DNA from: Pantoea eucalypti | Lineage (GTDB): Bacteria; Pseudomonadota; Gammaproteobacteria; Enterobacterales; Enterobacteriaceae | DNA: 64,000 nucleotides | Assembly (NCBI RefSeq): GCF_009646115.1 | Contig: NZ_CP045720.1 | Location: forward strand, 1,922,001-1,986,000 | Direction: 5' to 3' | In this document: one piece after another, positions 40,286 to 49,917 of the stretch | Layout: each line of letters starts with the position of its first letter | How positions within the stretch are numbered: the first letter of the stretch is position 1 | Notes under the pieces: model-generated | Told to the model about the DNA's origin: nothing | Seen by the model: only the letters and a program-made list of their open reading frames with translations | Databases searched by the model: none | Made by a program: the position numbers and the translations under genes

Positions 40286-41237
40286 ACCATTCCTTATGTT
40301 TCAGCGGATTCATGGCCGCGCCAATAATGTCAGAAATCACATTCACCAGGATCACCAGTCCGCCAATAACCATGACACCGGCTGAGATCGCCGCATAATC
40401 CTGCTGGCGAATCGCGTTAATCAGCCAGCGTCCAAGACCCGGCCAGTTAAAGACCATCTCCGTAATCATCGCCAGCGTCAGCATGGTGGAAAATTGCAAG
40501 CCAAGACGTGGTATCACCGGCGGCAGCGCGTTATGCAGCACGTGGCGGCGGATGACGGTAAAGCGTGAAAGACCGCGCGTGGCGGCCGCTTTGACATAAT
40601 TTTTGTCCATCACGTCGCTGGTGCTGTTGCGCAGCAGACGTATCACCTCTGTTGTCGGTGCCATCGCCAGCACCAGCACCGGCAAAATAAGGTGCGAGAG
40701 GACACTGATAATCATCTCATGTCGCCACGGCGAACGACTCAGCCAGGCGTCAATCAGCGCAAAACCAGAGACGTTCTGAACCGGATAAAGCAGATCGTGG
40801 CGACCTGACACTGGCAGCCAGCCCAGCGTCAGCGAGAAAAAGAGCGTCAGAATCAGCGCCAGCCAGAAGATCGGCGCAGAAAAGCCAATCAGCGCCAGCG
40901 CACTGATGGTTTTATCCTGCCATTTGTTGCGCATCACACCGGCACAGATTCCCAGCGGAATGCCCACCAGCAGCGCAAACAGAAACGCCAGGATACAGAG
41001 CTCCATGGTGGCCGGGAACACCTCGCGCAGCTGTAAACCAATCTCCTGACCGTTAGTGCTGGAGACGCCGAAATCAAACTGCAGCATCCCTTTAAACCAG
41101 AACCACCAGGCGTCCGAGAGTGCAGCGCCTTCCAGTGGCGCATTAGGGGTAAAATAGCTCAGGCTGAAGCTGACCAGCGACAGCAGAAACAGGGTAATGA
41201 GCAGCAGTAGCAGGCGCCGCAAAATATAGATAATCAT
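40272..41237 (-). CDS. sapB: Peptide ABC transporter permease SapB
   Basis: Partner permease of SapC, 321 residues, DppB/OppB type, beginning [20 protein letters not shown]. The coupling loop ([19 protein letters not shown]) is present. Its ATG overlaps the sapA stop by four bases (ATGA). Not to be confused with the MgtC/SapB protein family elsewhere in this window. Confidence 0.95.
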   Translation of the reverse strand: MIIYILRRLLLLLITLFLLSLVSFSLSYFTPNAPLEGAALSDAWWFWFKGMLQFDFGVSSTNGQEIGLQLREVFPATMELCILAFLFALLVGIPLGICAGVMRNKWQDKTISALALIGFSAPIFWLALILTLFFSLTLGWLPVSGRHDLLYPVQNVSGFALIDAWLSRSPWRHEMIISVLSHLILPVLVLAMAPTTEVIRLLRNSTSDVMDKNYVKAAATRGLSRFTVIRRHVLHNALPPVIPRLGLQFSTMLTLAMITEMVFNWPGLGRWLINAIRQQDYAAISAGVMVIGGLVILVNVISDIIGAAMNPLKHKEWYAVR

Positions 41238-42859
41238 TTACTCCCCTCATCAGCTTCACGATAAACCCCGGCAAACGAGGCGTTGCCAAACGGACTCAGC
41301 ACCAGCCCCTTGATATCATGACGAAACGCCTGGAGCCGCAAAGAGGATGCCAGCGGCAGTACCGGTAACTCCTGTGCCAGAATCTGTTGCGCTTTGTCAT
41401 AGCTGTCGATGCGGCCCGAAAGTTGTTGTGATAACAGGGCGTTCTGCAGTGTTTCGTCAAAGGCCGGCGAGCACCAGTGCGCGTAATTGGTCTGTGAGCG
41501 AATCGCCGCACAGCTGAGCAGAGGACGGAAGAAGCTGTCAGGATCGTTACTGTCAGTGGCCCAGCCTGACAGCGTCAGATCATGATTCATCGCCATCAGC
41601 TGCGCCTCCTGGAAACGGCCTTCTACCGGTACAATCGTCAGCCGCACACCAACCTGTGCCAGATCTGCCTGTAACAATTCGGCGGTTTTAAGCGGGCTGG
41701 GATTCCAGGACTGCGATGCCACTGGCACCACCAGTCGCAGATGCAAATCGCTGATGCCCAATGCCGCCAGCGCGGCCCGGGATTTATCCGGATCATAGCT
41801 GGTAATACGCGCATCATTGTCATAGGCCCAGGAAGCGCGCGGTAATATGGAGGCAGCCGTTTCGGCGGTGCCGTAATAAATCGACTCCATCAGCCGCTCA
41901 TTGTTGATTGCCAGCGCCAGCGCGTGACGCACTTCAGGACGGTCGAGCGGCGGCTTGCGGGTATTAAAAGCCAGATAGGCGATATTCATGCCAGGACGCA
42001 GGGTCATCCGCAGGCGCGGATCATCGCGCAGAATGCTGAGCTGGCTGGCCGCTGGATAGGCCAGTACATCGCATTCGCCGGTTAACAGTTTGGAGAGCCG
42101 CCCGGTACCGCCAGACCCCAGATCGATTACCGCCTGTTGCAGACGCGGAACACCCTTCCAGTAATGAGGATTGCGCGCCAGACGGATGTACTGGCCGGTG
42201 CGATATTCGCTGAGCTGATAAGGGCCGGTGCCAACGGGTTGCCTGTCCATCTCTTCCTGGTGTCCCTGCGCCGTCAGCTGGTCGGCATACTCCTTCGACA
42301 GCACCGGCGCATAGTGGGTCGCCATGTGCCACAGGAACGACGCATCCGGGCTGTTGAGTCTGAACTCAACCGTCCTGCTGTCGATTTTCTTCACGCTCTG
42401 CACTGAGTCGGAAAATTGCAGGCTATCAAAATAGGGATAATTACCGCCGTTGACGTTATGCCAGGGGTGATTACGGTCAAACATCCGTTCGAAGCTGAAA
42501 ACAACGTCGTCTGCGTTCAGCGGCCGGGTAGGGTGGAACTGATTGGTCTGCTGAAACTGCACGCCGCTCCGCAGATGAAAGCGATACGTTGCGCCGTTGT
42601 CGCGCACTTCCCAGCTGGACGCAAGATCGGGTTTGAGACGATAGGTGTAGGGATCAACATCCAGCAGGCGGTCATAAAGTTGTGCCGCCAGGGTATCGAC
42701 AGTCAGCCCGCTGCTGGCCATCTGCGGGTTAAAGGTATTCAGCGTGCCGCTGACGCAATAGACAAAGCCGGTCTGGCGGATATCACCCGCAGGCGCTGAC
42801 CACGCAGGGGCACTCAACACGCTGAGGCTGAGCAACAGCGAACATAGTAGTTTTGACAT
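41234..42859 (-). CDS. sapA: Periplasmic peptide-binding protein SapA
   Basis: Solute-binding component of the Sap transporter (SBP_bac_5 family). A signal peptide occupies residues 1-21 ([10 protein letters not shown] to PAWSA). The mature protein has the DppA-like fold with the conserved [14 protein letters not shown] region. The start at 42859 gives 541 residues, close to E. coli SapA (547); the longer frame to 42949 would place 30 residues before the signal peptide. First gene of sapABCDF. Confidence 0.95.
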   Translation of the reverse strand: MSKLLCSLLLSLSVLSAPAWSAPAGDIRQTGFVYCVSGTLNTFNPQMASSGLTVDTLAAQLYDRLLDVDPYTYRLKPDLASSWEVRDNGATYRFHLRSGVQFQQTNQFHPTRPLNADDVVFSFERMFDRNHPWHNVNGGNYPYFDSLQFSDSVQSVKKIDSRTVEFRLNSPDASFLWHMATHYAPVLSKEYADQLTAQGHQEEMDRQPVGTGPYQLSEYRTGQYIRLARNPHYWKGVPRLQQAVIDLGSGGTGRLSKLLTGECDVLAYPAASQLSILRDDPRLRMTLRPGMNIAYLAFNTRKPPLDRPEVRHALALAINNERLMESIYYGTAETAASILPRASWAYDNDARITSYDPDKSRAALAALGISDLHLRLVVPVASQSWNPSPLKTAELLQADLAQVGVRLTIVPVEGRFQEAQLMAMNHDLTLSGWATDSNDPDSFFRPLLSCAAIRSQTNYAHWCSPAFDETLQNALLSQQLSGRIDSYDKAQQILAQELPVLPLASSLRLQAFRHDIKGLVLSPFGNASFAGVYREADEGSK

Positions 42860-43010
42860 AGAACTCAACGATTTTGAGGCATTAGGCAGAGTGTATCTCA
42901 AAGCGGGCATTGTCCCAAAACCTGCAGCGGCTACCAGGCTGTTTTTCATCCTGCATCAGGAAAAAGAGCGCACAGAAGGTGTGGTAATGAGAAAAATTCT
43001 CAACGGGTGC

Positions 43011-43043
43011 TTTACAAATGATAATAGGAATGATTATTATTCA
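43011..43043 (+). promoter_or_regulatory. ryhB promoter overlapped by a Fur box
   Basis: TTTACA (43011-43016) and TATTAT (43035-43040) are 18 bases apart. The spacer and -10 contain TGATAATAGGAATGATTATT, a good match to the GATAAT-rich Fur recognition sequence. Fur repression when iron is ample is established for ryhB in E. coli. Confidence 0.8.
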
Positions 43044-43046
43044 TAT

Positions 43047-43136
43047 GCACTTCGACGGTGGCTCTGCCGAAGAAGAGCACGACATTGCTCACATTGCTTC
43101 CAGTATTGTTGCCCGCCTCATGGCGGGCTTTTTTTT
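43047..43136 (+). ncRNA. ryhB: Iron-responsive small RNA RyhB
   Basis: The stretch GAGCACGACATTGCTCACAT then TGCTTCCAGTATT is the invariant seed core of RyhB, which pairs with mRNAs of iron-containing proteins. Around it are a 5' hairpin (CTTCG...CGAAG) and a rho-independent terminator GCCCGCC/GGCGGGC with eight T residues, giving about 90 nucleotides as in E. coli. Hfq binding is expected from the family. In E. coli the gene is elsewhere, near yhhX; here it lies between sapA and an MFS gene. Its exact 5' end is inferred from the -10 spacing. Confidence 0.92.
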
Positions 43137-43353
43137 GTCGGGTGCATAGCGCTGAAGAGCAGGATCACCGCTGACTGAACAGGTGCACTGATTGCGGTTT
43201 TGCATGAAAGCATGGGGATGGAAAAAGAGTAAAACAGAATGATATCTGTAATGGCCTGGCATTTACCTGAGCAAGACCGGCTTAAAACCGGACTTAACTA
43301 TTACAGAAACGCCGTTACTATAAGCACAACCTCTGCCCAACCAACGCCGGACA

Positions 43354-44589
43354 ATGACTAAATTCCAGAAAAGCGCTCAGGCTTTCCACTATCCCTCCTT
43401 TCGTTATCTGTTTTTCGGACGTTTGTTTACCGTGCTGGGCAATGGAATCGCGCCCATCGCGCTGGCCTTTGCAGTTCTGGATATGGATGGATCTGCCTCT
43501 GATTTAGGCGTCGTGGTGGCATCCCGCTCCCTGTTCAACGTGCTGTTTCTGCTGGTGGGCGGTGTGGTTGCCGACCGTTACTCACGTAGTCGGGTATTAG
43601 TTGTATCGGCGCTGATAGCTGCTGTTTCTCAGGCTTTCGTTGCGTGGACTGTGCTTGAGGGTTCAGCCACAGTAATCAGCCTCACCTTGCTGGGCGCGCT
43701 GAATGGCGCGGCATCGGGGATTGCTCTGCCAGCTTCCTCTGCGCTGGTTCCGCAGGTCGTGCCTGCACAGCACCTGCGTCAGGCCAATGCTTTCATTCAG
43801 CTCAGTGTTTATGGCGGCACGGTACTGGGAGCGTCGCTGGGAGGCGTGATGACCAGTGCTGTCGGGCCGGGCTGGGGGCTGGCGATAGATGCGCTGGGAT
43901 TTGCGGTCTCCGCGCCGCTTTATTTCCTTATGCGTGTGAGCCCGAATAAGGGCGGGACGATGCAAGGCAATATCCTGCGCGATATTAAAGAAGGCTGGGC
44001 AGAATTTGCCGGGCGAAGCTGGATTTGGTCGATAGTCCTTCAGTTCGCCATTATCAACGTCGCGTTTAATGGCATTGTAGAAGTCTATGGCCCGATAATT
44101 GCTGACGCCTCTTTCGGGCGGGCGCAGTGGGGGATGATTGTGGCCGCCCAGAGCGCAGGTTTAATTGCTGGATCATTTCTGGCTATGAAATGGCATCCAC
44201 GTCGTGATCTGCTGATTGGCGCTATGCTGGCAGGTCTCTGTGCACTCCCGATAATGATGCTAGGCCTGAATGCATCAGCAGCATGGCTGATTGCAGGGTT
44301 CTTTATCGCTGGCGTTTCATTAGGCCTGTTTGGCGTAACCTGGGCGCATTCATTACAGACTCATATCCCAGCCGATAAACTGGCTCGCGTGTACGCGTAT
44401 GATGCGATGGGTTCCTTTATCTCCATTCCTATTGGTCAACTGGTTGCGGGGCCGCTGGCGGCACAATATGGCACAGACAATGTTTTGCTGATGTCAGCAC
44501 TGGCCGTGGTCATAGTGACAGCTGCTGTCCTGCTGGTTCCGACCCTCAGGCAACCTGACAAAATGGGCACTAAGCCGCATAACACGTAA
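43354..44589 (+). CDS. MFS exporter (EntS-like family)
   Basis: 411-residue major facilitator with about 12 membrane helices and the loop motif GGVVADRYSRSRVL between helices 2 and 3, an MFS motif A. The MFS_3/EntS subgroup it resembles contains siderophore and drug exporters; substrate is unknown. It is downstream of ryhB with a 218-base gap and is not obviously under the same Fur box. It is absent from this position in E. coli. Confidence 0.82.
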   Translation: MTKFQKSAQAFHYPSFRYLFFGRLFTVLGNGIAPIALAFAVLDMDGSASDLGVVVASRSLFNVLFLLVGGVVADRYSRSRVLVVSALIAAVSQAFVAWTVLEGSATVISLTLLGALNGAASGIALPASSALVPQVVPAQHLRQANAFIQLSVYGGTVLGASLGGVMTSAVGPGWGLAIDALGFAVSAPLYFLMRVSPNKGGTMQGNILRDIKEGWAEFAGRSWIWSIVLQFAIINVAFNGIVEVYGPIIADASFGRAQWGMIVAAQSAGLIAGSFLAMKWHPRRDLLIGAMLAGLCALPIMMLGLNASAAWLIAGFFIAGVSLGLFGVTWAHSLQTHIPADKLARVYAYDAMGSFISIPIGQLVAGPLAAQYGTDNVLLMSALAVVIVTAAVLLVPTLRQPDKMGTKPHNT

Positions 44590-44694
44590 TTGCTGTTTTG
44601 TTCCTGCTAAAGCAGCCAGGACGTTACCAGACAGTTTTGACAGCGATTAACCAGAAAACAAAACGAAGAGACAAAGATGTCATCGTCGACCTGT

Positions 44695-45711
44695 TTAGTT
44701 TTCGGCTTTTATGTCGTGCTTTTTCATCATCGCGCGCAGCTGATGATAGGTAACACCTAGCAACCCGGCGGCGCGACGCTGGTTATAGCGTGCCTGTTGC
44801 AGGCTGGCTTCAACCAGATTCCGCTCCTGTTGATTCTGCCACTGGCGCAGATCCAGCGGCAGGGCGGGCAGGTCGTTACTCTCCGCGTTCTGACTGGCAC
44901 GGATGAGCGCAACCGGTTCAGGACGTGAAGCAAACGGGTTGATAATGACGTTATCCAGCAACTGCTCGCTGCTGTTATGGCGATAGACTGAGCGTTCCAC
45001 GACGTTCTTAAGCTCACGGACGTTGCCGGGCCAGTGGTAATCAAGCAGAGCCTGCTGCGCCTGAGCGGTAAAACCAGGAAAAAGTAACAGGCCGAGTTCG
45101 CGGCACATCTGGATGGCAAAATGATCGGCCATCACCAGAATATCGCTGCGGCGTTCGCGCAGGGGCGGTAACTGCACCACATCAAAGGCCAGACGATCCA
45201 GCAGGTCGGCTCGGAATTTCCCCTCTGCCGCCAGCGCAGGGAGATCCTCGTTAGTGGCGCAGACCAGCCGCACATTCACCTGCAGGGAGTGATTGCCGCC
45301 GACACGCTCCAGCTGCCCATATTCAATTACCCTGAGCAGCTTTTCCTGCACCAGCATCGGCGCGGTTGCCAGCTCATCCAGAAACAGCGTGCCACCATCA
45401 GCCCGCTCAAAACGTCCGAGATGGCGCTTCTGCGCACCGGTAAAGGCACCGGCCTCATGACCAAAGAGTTCAGAATCGAGCAGGTTCTCATTCAGCGCGG
45501 CGCAGTTCAGCGAGATAAACGGTCCCTGCCAGCGGTCAGAGAGATAGTGCAGACGGCTGGCGATCAGCTCTTTACCCGTTCCGCGCTCGCCAATCACCAG
45601 AACCGGCTTTTCCAGCGGAGCCAGTCTGGAGACCTGCTCAAGAACCTCCAGAAAATTGTTCGACTCACCTAAAAGATTATCGTTAGTGCCTGTCATGATG
45701 AATTTCGCCAT
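44695..45711 (-). CDS. pspF: Phage shock transcriptional activator PspF
   Basis: Sigma-54 enhancer-binding activator of the psp genes, held inactive by PspA. The AAA+ domain (about 15-265) has Walker A GERGTGKE and an intact GAFTGA loop. The Fis-type helix-turn-helix is at the C terminus (RRAAGLLGVTYHQLRAMMKK). No receiver domain, as expected. Start could be 45711 (MAKFIMTG) or 45696; neither has an ideal ribosome site. It is divergent from pspA with the sigma-54 promoter between. Confidence 0.95.
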   Translation of the reverse strand: MAKFIMTGTNDNLLGESNNFLEVLEQVSRLAPLEKPVLVIGERGTGKELIASRLHYLSDRWQGPFISLNCAALNENLLDSELFGHEAGAFTGAQKRHLGRFERADGGTLFLDELATAPMLVQEKLLRVIEYGQLERVGGNHSLQVNVRLVCATNEDLPALAAEGKFRADLLDRLAFDVVQLPPLRERRSDILVMADHFAIQMCRELGLLLFPGFTAQAQQALLDYHWPGNVRELKNVVERSVYRHNSSEQLLDNVIINPFASRPEPVALIRASQNAESNDLPALPLDLRQWQNQQERNLVEASLQQARYNQRRAAGLLGVTYHQLRAMMKKHDIKAEN

Positions 45712-45792
45712 CCCTTAATCATTTTGACTATCTTAAAATATGCGGACGAGGCTGTAAAATATCAAATTCCTTAAAAATCAATGCGATAAAAA

Positions 45793-45809
45793 TTGGCACG
45801 CATCTTGTA
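45793..45809 (+). promoter_or_regulatory. Sigma-54 promoter of pspABCD
   Basis: TTGGCACG at 45793-45800, four bases, then TTGTA match the -24/-12 consensus (TTGGCACG-N4-TTGCA) with one change. It is 50 bases upstream of pspA, and PspF sites are expected in the A+T-rich sequence just before it. Confidence 0.85.
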
Positions 45810-45859
45810 TTAACTAAGCAGGGCAACACGTTTTAAAACATTAAAAGAGGAACATCATT

Positions 45860-46525
45860 ATGGGTATTTTTTCTCGTTTCGCTGACATCGTAAATGCCAA
45901 CATTAATTCCCTGCTGGAGCGTGCTGAAGATCCGCAGAAACTGGTCCGTCTGATGATTCAGGAAATGGAAGACACCTTAGTCGAAGTGCGTTCCACCTCT
46001 GCGCGGGCGCTGGCTGAAAAGAAACAGCTGTCACGCCGTATTGAGCAGGCAGAGATCCAGCAGGCCGAATGGCAGGAAAAAGCGGAACTGGCGCTTCGCA
46101 AGGATAAAGATGATCTGGCGCGGTCAGCACTGATCGAAAAACAGAAACTCACTGACCTTATCGCTTCACTGAAACAGGAAGTGGGCCAGGTTGAAGAGAC
46201 GCTGGAACGTATGAAAGGCGAAATCAGTGAGCTGGAGAAAAAGCTGACTGAAACACGTGCCCGCCAGCAGGCGTTAACACTGCGTCACCAGGCGGCCTCT
46301 TCATCACGCGATGTTCGTCGTCAGCTGGACAGCGGTAAAATCGACGAAGCGATGGCCCGGTTTGAATCCTTTGAACGTCGCATTGACCACATGGAAGCGG
46401 AAGCTGAAAGCCACGGCTTCGGTAAGCCAAAAACCCTGGACCAGCAGTTTACTGACCTGAAAGCGGATGATGAAATCAGCCAGCAGCTTAATGCGCTGAA
46501 AGCCAAAATGAACCGCAGTGAGTAA
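45860..46525 (+). CDS. pspA: Phage shock protein A
   Basis: Peripheral inner-membrane coiled-coil protein of the ESCRT-III-like PspA/Vipp1 family. It binds stressed membranes and inhibits PspF otherwise. 221 residues, nearly all heptad-rich helix, with the amphipathic N terminus [19 protein letters not shown]. First gene of the sigma-54-driven operon, preceded by AGAGGA. Confidence 0.97.
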   Translation: MGIFSRFADIVNANINSLLERAEDPQKLVRLMIQEMEDTLVEVRSTSARALAEKKQLSRRIEQAEIQQAEWQEKAELALRKDKDDLARSALIEKQKLTDLIASLKQEVGQVEETLERMKGEISELEKKLTETRARQQALTLRHQAASSSRDVRRQLDSGKIDEAMARFESFERRIDHMEAEAESHGFGKPKTLDQQFTDLKADDEISQQLNALKAKMNRSE

Positions 46526-46560
46526 TGATCGACGTTGCAATAAGTGATTAAGGAGAGTCA

Positions 46561-46788
46561 ATGAGCGCACTTTTTCTTGCCATACCCTTAACGATCTTCG
46601 TGCTGTTTGTCGCACCGATCTGGTTATGGTTGCATTACAACAACAAACGCAACGGCGGTTCGGAACTGTCGCAAAGCGAAATCCAGCGCCTGCAGCGTGT
46701 TACGCAGGATGCACAGCGGATGCGTGAACGCATTGACGCACTGGAAGCGATTCTGGATGCCGAACACCCTAACTGGAGGCAGCCATGA
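46561..46788 (+). CDS. pspB: Phage shock protein B
   Basis: 75-residue inner-membrane protein, one N-terminal helix (about 3-24), then a cytoplasmic basic/coiled tail. Works with PspC to release PspF from PspA under envelope stress. Its stop overlaps the pspC ATG by four bases (ATGA). Confidence 0.95.
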   Translation: MSALFLAIPLTIFVLFVAPIWLWLHYNNKRNGGSELSQSEIQRLQRVTQDAQRMRERIDALEAILDAEHPNWRQP

Positions 46789-47135
46789 TGAAAGGCCGTA
46801 AGTTGTGGCGCAAGCCTGACGAAGGAAAGTTGATGGGCGTCTGTGCGGGTCTGGCGGAGTATCTCGATATTCCGGTGCGTCTGCTTCGGGTCATTGTGGT
46901 CTTATCACTGTTCTTTGGTCTGTTTATGTTTACGGTGGTCGCCTATTTCGTGCTGGGTTTTGTGCTGGATGTGAAACCCGCCAATGTCACGGAGGACGAA
47001 CGTCAGCTCAGCGCCAGCGAGCTGCTGGACCAGCTGGAGAGTGCGCTGCAGCGCGATGAGCGCAGCGTGCGCGACGTGGAGCGTTATGTGACGTCTGAAA
47101 CTTTCAGCGTACGCAGCCGCTTCCGCCAGATTTGA
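46785..47135 (+). CDS. pspC: Phage shock protein C
   Basis: Inner-membrane sensor of the Psp response, 116 residues. The PspC domain begins RKLWRKPDEGKLMGVCAGLAEYLD and is followed by membrane segments at about 38-62. The leucine-zipper-like C-terminal tail ends RSRFRQI as in E. coli. Coupled to pspB. Confidence 0.95.
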   Translation: MMKGRKLWRKPDEGKLMGVCAGLAEYLDIPVRLLRVIVVLSLFFGLFMFTVVAYFVLGFVLDVKPANVTEDERQLSASELLDQLESALQRDERSVRDVERYVTSETFSVRSRFRQI

Positions 47136-47189
47136 TTATATTATTGCCGGGCCGTTACGGGCCCGTCCGCTCTCTCAATGGAGGTGTTG

Positions 47190-47438
47190 ATGTCTTTTTC
47201 GCGATCCACTGCTTTTCGCCACCGCGCGGCACCTGCATTGAAGTCGGCGGCTAAATTTATCATTATCAATGCTGTTACCTACGGTCCCGCCGGTGTCACT
47301 GGCTGGGCGGTGAAATCGGTAGCGCGACGCCCGTTACGTCTTCTGCTGGCTGTGGCACTTGAGCCATTGCTGAAACGCGTGATGAATCGGGTGGCATCGC
47401 GCTTCATCAGGGAGAACGATGAAAAGACTGCAAACTGA
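47190..47438 (+). CDS. pspD: Phage shock protein D
   Basis: 82-residue peripheral membrane protein; role is minor and poorly understood. The block [20 protein letters not shown] is almost identical to E. coli PspD. The ATG at 47190 is five bases after GGAGG; an ATG at 47178 lies before that ribosome site and is rejected. The end overlaps the start of ycjX by 20 bases. Confidence 0.9.
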   Translation: MSFSRSTAFRHRAAPALKSAAKFIIINAVTYGPAGVTGWAVKSVARRPLRLLLAVALEPLLKRVMNRVASRFIRENDEKTAN

Positions 47439-48816
47439 ATTAATGGCATTAATGAACCGTGGCGTTGATCGCCACCTTCGGCTGGCGGTCACCGGATTAA
47501 GCCGCAGCGGTAAAACCGCCTTTATTACCTCACTGGTCAATCAGCTTTTAACGGTTCACAGCGGCGCACGTTTGCCGCTGTTTTCCGTTGTGCGGGACGA
47601 GCGACTGTTGGGCGTCAAACGGGTGCCGCAGCGGGACATGGGAACCGCGCGCTTTACCTACGACGAAGGCCTGGCACAACTCTACAGCACGCCGCCCGCC
47701 TGGCCGACGCCCACCCGTGGCGTCAGCGAAATGCGTCTGGCGCTGCGTTACCGTCCCAATGATTCGCTGCTGCGTCATCTGAAAGAGACGGCAACACTCT
47801 ATCTGGAAATTGTCGACTATCCCGGAGAATGGCTACTGGATCTGCCGATGCTGGCGCAGGATTATCTCGCCTGGTCACGGCAGATGAACGGTCTGCTGCA
47901 GGGCGATCGTGCGGAGTGGGCAAAACCCTGGCGCACGCTCTGCGAAAAACTCGATCCGCTTGCTCCCGCCGATGAAACCCAGCTGGCAGAGATTGCTGCG
48001 GCCTGGACTGACTACCTTCATCGCTGTAAATCTGAAGGCCTGCATTTTATTCAGCCTGGCCGGTTCGTGCTGCCTGGCGATATGGCAGGCGCGCCTGCGC
48101 TGCAGTTTTTCCCCTGGCCAACCGCTGATGAAGCGCAACTCACTAAGCTGGCGCAGGCGGATAAGGGGAGTAACTTCAGCATGCTGCAGCAGCGCTTCAA
48201 CTACTACTGCCAGCATGTGGTGAAGGGCTTTTACAAAAATCACTTCCTGCGTTTTGACCGCCAGATCGTGCTGGTTGACTGCCTCCAGCCCCTGAATAGT
48301 GGTCCTCAGGCGTTTAATGATATGCGGCTGGCGCTGACTCAGCTGATGCAGAGCTTTCATTACGGCCAGCGCACCCTGTTTCGCCGGCTTTTCTCACCGG
48401 TGATCGACAAATTACTGTTTGCGGCGACTAAAGCGGATCACATCACCAGCGATCAGCACGGCAACATGGTCTCGCTGTTGCAGCAACTGGTGCAGGATGC
48501 CTGGCAGAACGCCGCGTTTGAGGGGATTAGCATGGACTGCATCGGACTGGCATCAGTGCAGGCGACACAGAGCGGCCTGGTCGACCACCGTGGCGAGAAG
48601 ATCCCGGCCCTGCGCGGTCACCGGCTGGATGATGGTGAACCGCTTACCGTCTATCCGGGTGAAGTCCCGCCGCGCCTGCCTGGCAATGCCTTCTGGCAGC
48701 AGCAGGGTTTTCAGTTTGAACAGTTCCGGCCGCAGCAGCTCGACGTCGACCGTCCACTGCCGCATATCCGCATGGATGCCGCGCTGGAATTTTTGTTGGG
48801 AGATAAACTGCGATGA
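47419..48816 (+). CDS. ycjX: YcjX, P-loop nucleotide-binding protein of the Psp regulon
   Basis: 465-residue DUF463 protein with P-loop GLSRSGKT near residue 26 and a G-protein-like DYPGEW motif near 134. The family is induced with psp in several enterobacteria; function is undetermined. Exactly the length of E. coli YcjX. Overlaps pspD by 20 bases and ycjF by four, so it is probably cotranscribed from the psp promoter. Confidence 0.94.
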   Translation: MKRLQTELMALMNRGVDRHLRLAVTGLSRSGKTAFITSLVNQLLTVHSGARLPLFSVVRDERLLGVKRVPQRDMGTARFTYDEGLAQLYSTPPAWPTPTRGVSEMRLALRYRPNDSLLRHLKETATLYLEIVDYPGEWLLDLPMLAQDYLAWSRQMNGLLQGDRAEWAKPWRTLCEKLDPLAPADETQLAEIAAAWTDYLHRCKSEGLHFIQPGRFVLPGDMAGAPALQFFPWPTADEAQLTKLAQADKGSNFSMLQQRFNYYCQHVVKGFYKNHFLRFDRQIVLVDCLQPLNSGPQAFNDMRLALTQLMQSFHYGQRTLFRRLFSPVIDKLLFAATKADHITSDQHGNMVSLLQQLVQDAWQNAAFEGISMDCIGLASVQATQSGLVDHRGEKIPALRGHRLDDGEPLTVYPGEVPPRLPGNAFWQQQGFQFEQFRPQQLDVDRPLPHIRMDAALEFLLGDKLR

Positions 48817-49874
48817 GTGATCCGCTGAAGCCGCGTATCGATTTTGCTCTTCCGCTGGATGAGAGCACCACCACGCCGCTGCGTCCGGCGCAGACCTTTG
48901 AAGCGGACGCGCAGGCTGCGTTTCTGGCAGTGCAGGATGAAGATGTTGCCGTAGAAGAAGAAGGTGCAGGGGAGCGCGCAGTGGAAGCGGCTCTGAAACC
49001 TAAACGCAGTCTGTGGCGCAAAATGGTGACTGCAGGCGCACTGCTGTTTGGCGTTAGCGTGATTGCGCAGGGGGTGCAGTGGACGCATGACGCCTGGCTG
49101 GCACGCGACTGGTTTTCACTGGGGAGCGGCGTAGCAGGCGGACTTATTGTGCTGGCGGGTGTCGGCGCGCTGACCACTGAGTGGCGTCGGCTCTACCAGC
49201 TGCGTCAGCGTGCCGAAGAGCGGGATGTGGGCCGGGAGCTATTGCACAGTCATGGTATCGGTAAAGGTCGGGCATTCTGCGAAAAACTGGCCCAGCAGGC
49301 TGAACTGGATCAGGCGCATCCGGCCCTGCAACGCTGGCATGCCTCGTTGCACGAAACCCACAATGACAGCGAAATCGTGCGCTTGTATGCGCAGCTGGTG
49401 CAGCCCGTTCTGGACAGGCAGGCGCGGCGTGAAATCAGTCGTCATGCTGCGGAAGCAACACTGATGATTGCGGTCAGTCCGCTGGCACTGGTGGATATGG
49501 CGTTTATCGCCTGGCGTAATCTGCGGCTGGTCAATCGCATCGCGGCGATATACGGCATCGAACTGGGCTACTTCAGCCGTATCCGGCTGTTCCGCCTGGT
49601 GCTGCTCAATATGGCTTTTGCCGGCGCGTCCGAACTGGTGCGGGAAGTGGGAATGGACTGGATGTCGCAGGATATCGCTGCCCGGCTTTCCACGCGCGCT
49701 GCCCAGGGCATTGGTGCAGGCCTGCTGACGGCAAGGCTGGGCATCAAAGCGATGGAGCTTTGTCGTCCACTGCCGTGGCTGGAGCAGGATAAGCCACGGC
49801 TTGGCGATTTTCGGCGCGAACTGCTGGGCCAGCTGAAAGAGGCACTGCAGAAGGGCGGTAACAAATCAGCCTGA
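48813..49874 (+). CDS. ycjF: YcjF, DUF697 inner-membrane protein
   Basis: 353-residue membrane protein with two early hydrophobic segments (about 70-90 and 100-123) and a C-terminal DUF697 region. An acidic N-terminal 50 residues precedes the membrane part. Equal in length to E. coli YcjF and coupled to ycjX. Function unknown. Confidence 0.94.
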   Translation: MSDPLKPRIDFALPLDESTTTPLRPAQTFEADAQAAFLAVQDEDVAVEEEGAGERAVEAALKPKRSLWRKMVTAGALLFGVSVIAQGVQWTHDAWLARDWFSLGSGVAGGLIVLAGVGALTTEWRRLYQLRQRAEERDVGRELLHSHGIGKGRAFCEKLAQQAELDQAHPALQRWHASLHETHNDSEIVRLYAQLVQPVLDRQARREISRHAAEATLMIAVSPLALVDMAFIAWRNLRLVNRIAAIYGIELGYFSRIRLFRLVLLNMAFAGASELVREVGMDWMSQDIAARLSTRAAQGIGAGLLTARLGIKAMELCRPLPWLEQDKPRLGDFRRELLGQLKEALQKGGNKSA

Positions 49875-49888
49875 ATCTCTCGTGACAC

Positions 49889-49915
49889 ATTAAAGGCGGC
49901 ATAGCCGCCTTTAAT
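49889..49915. terminator. Terminator between ycjF and gtrC
   Basis: A perfect 12-base-pair stem ATTAAAGGCGGC/GCCGCCTTTAAT with an ATA loop lies between two converging genes. It can serve both directions. Confidence 0.75.
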
Positions 49916-49917
49916 GA

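Noticed and set aside
42891..43178. 95-codon plus-strand reading frame over the sapA upstream region
   Set aside because: It runs through the ryhB promoter, RNA and terminator and has no ribosome site; the RNA gene explains the conservation.
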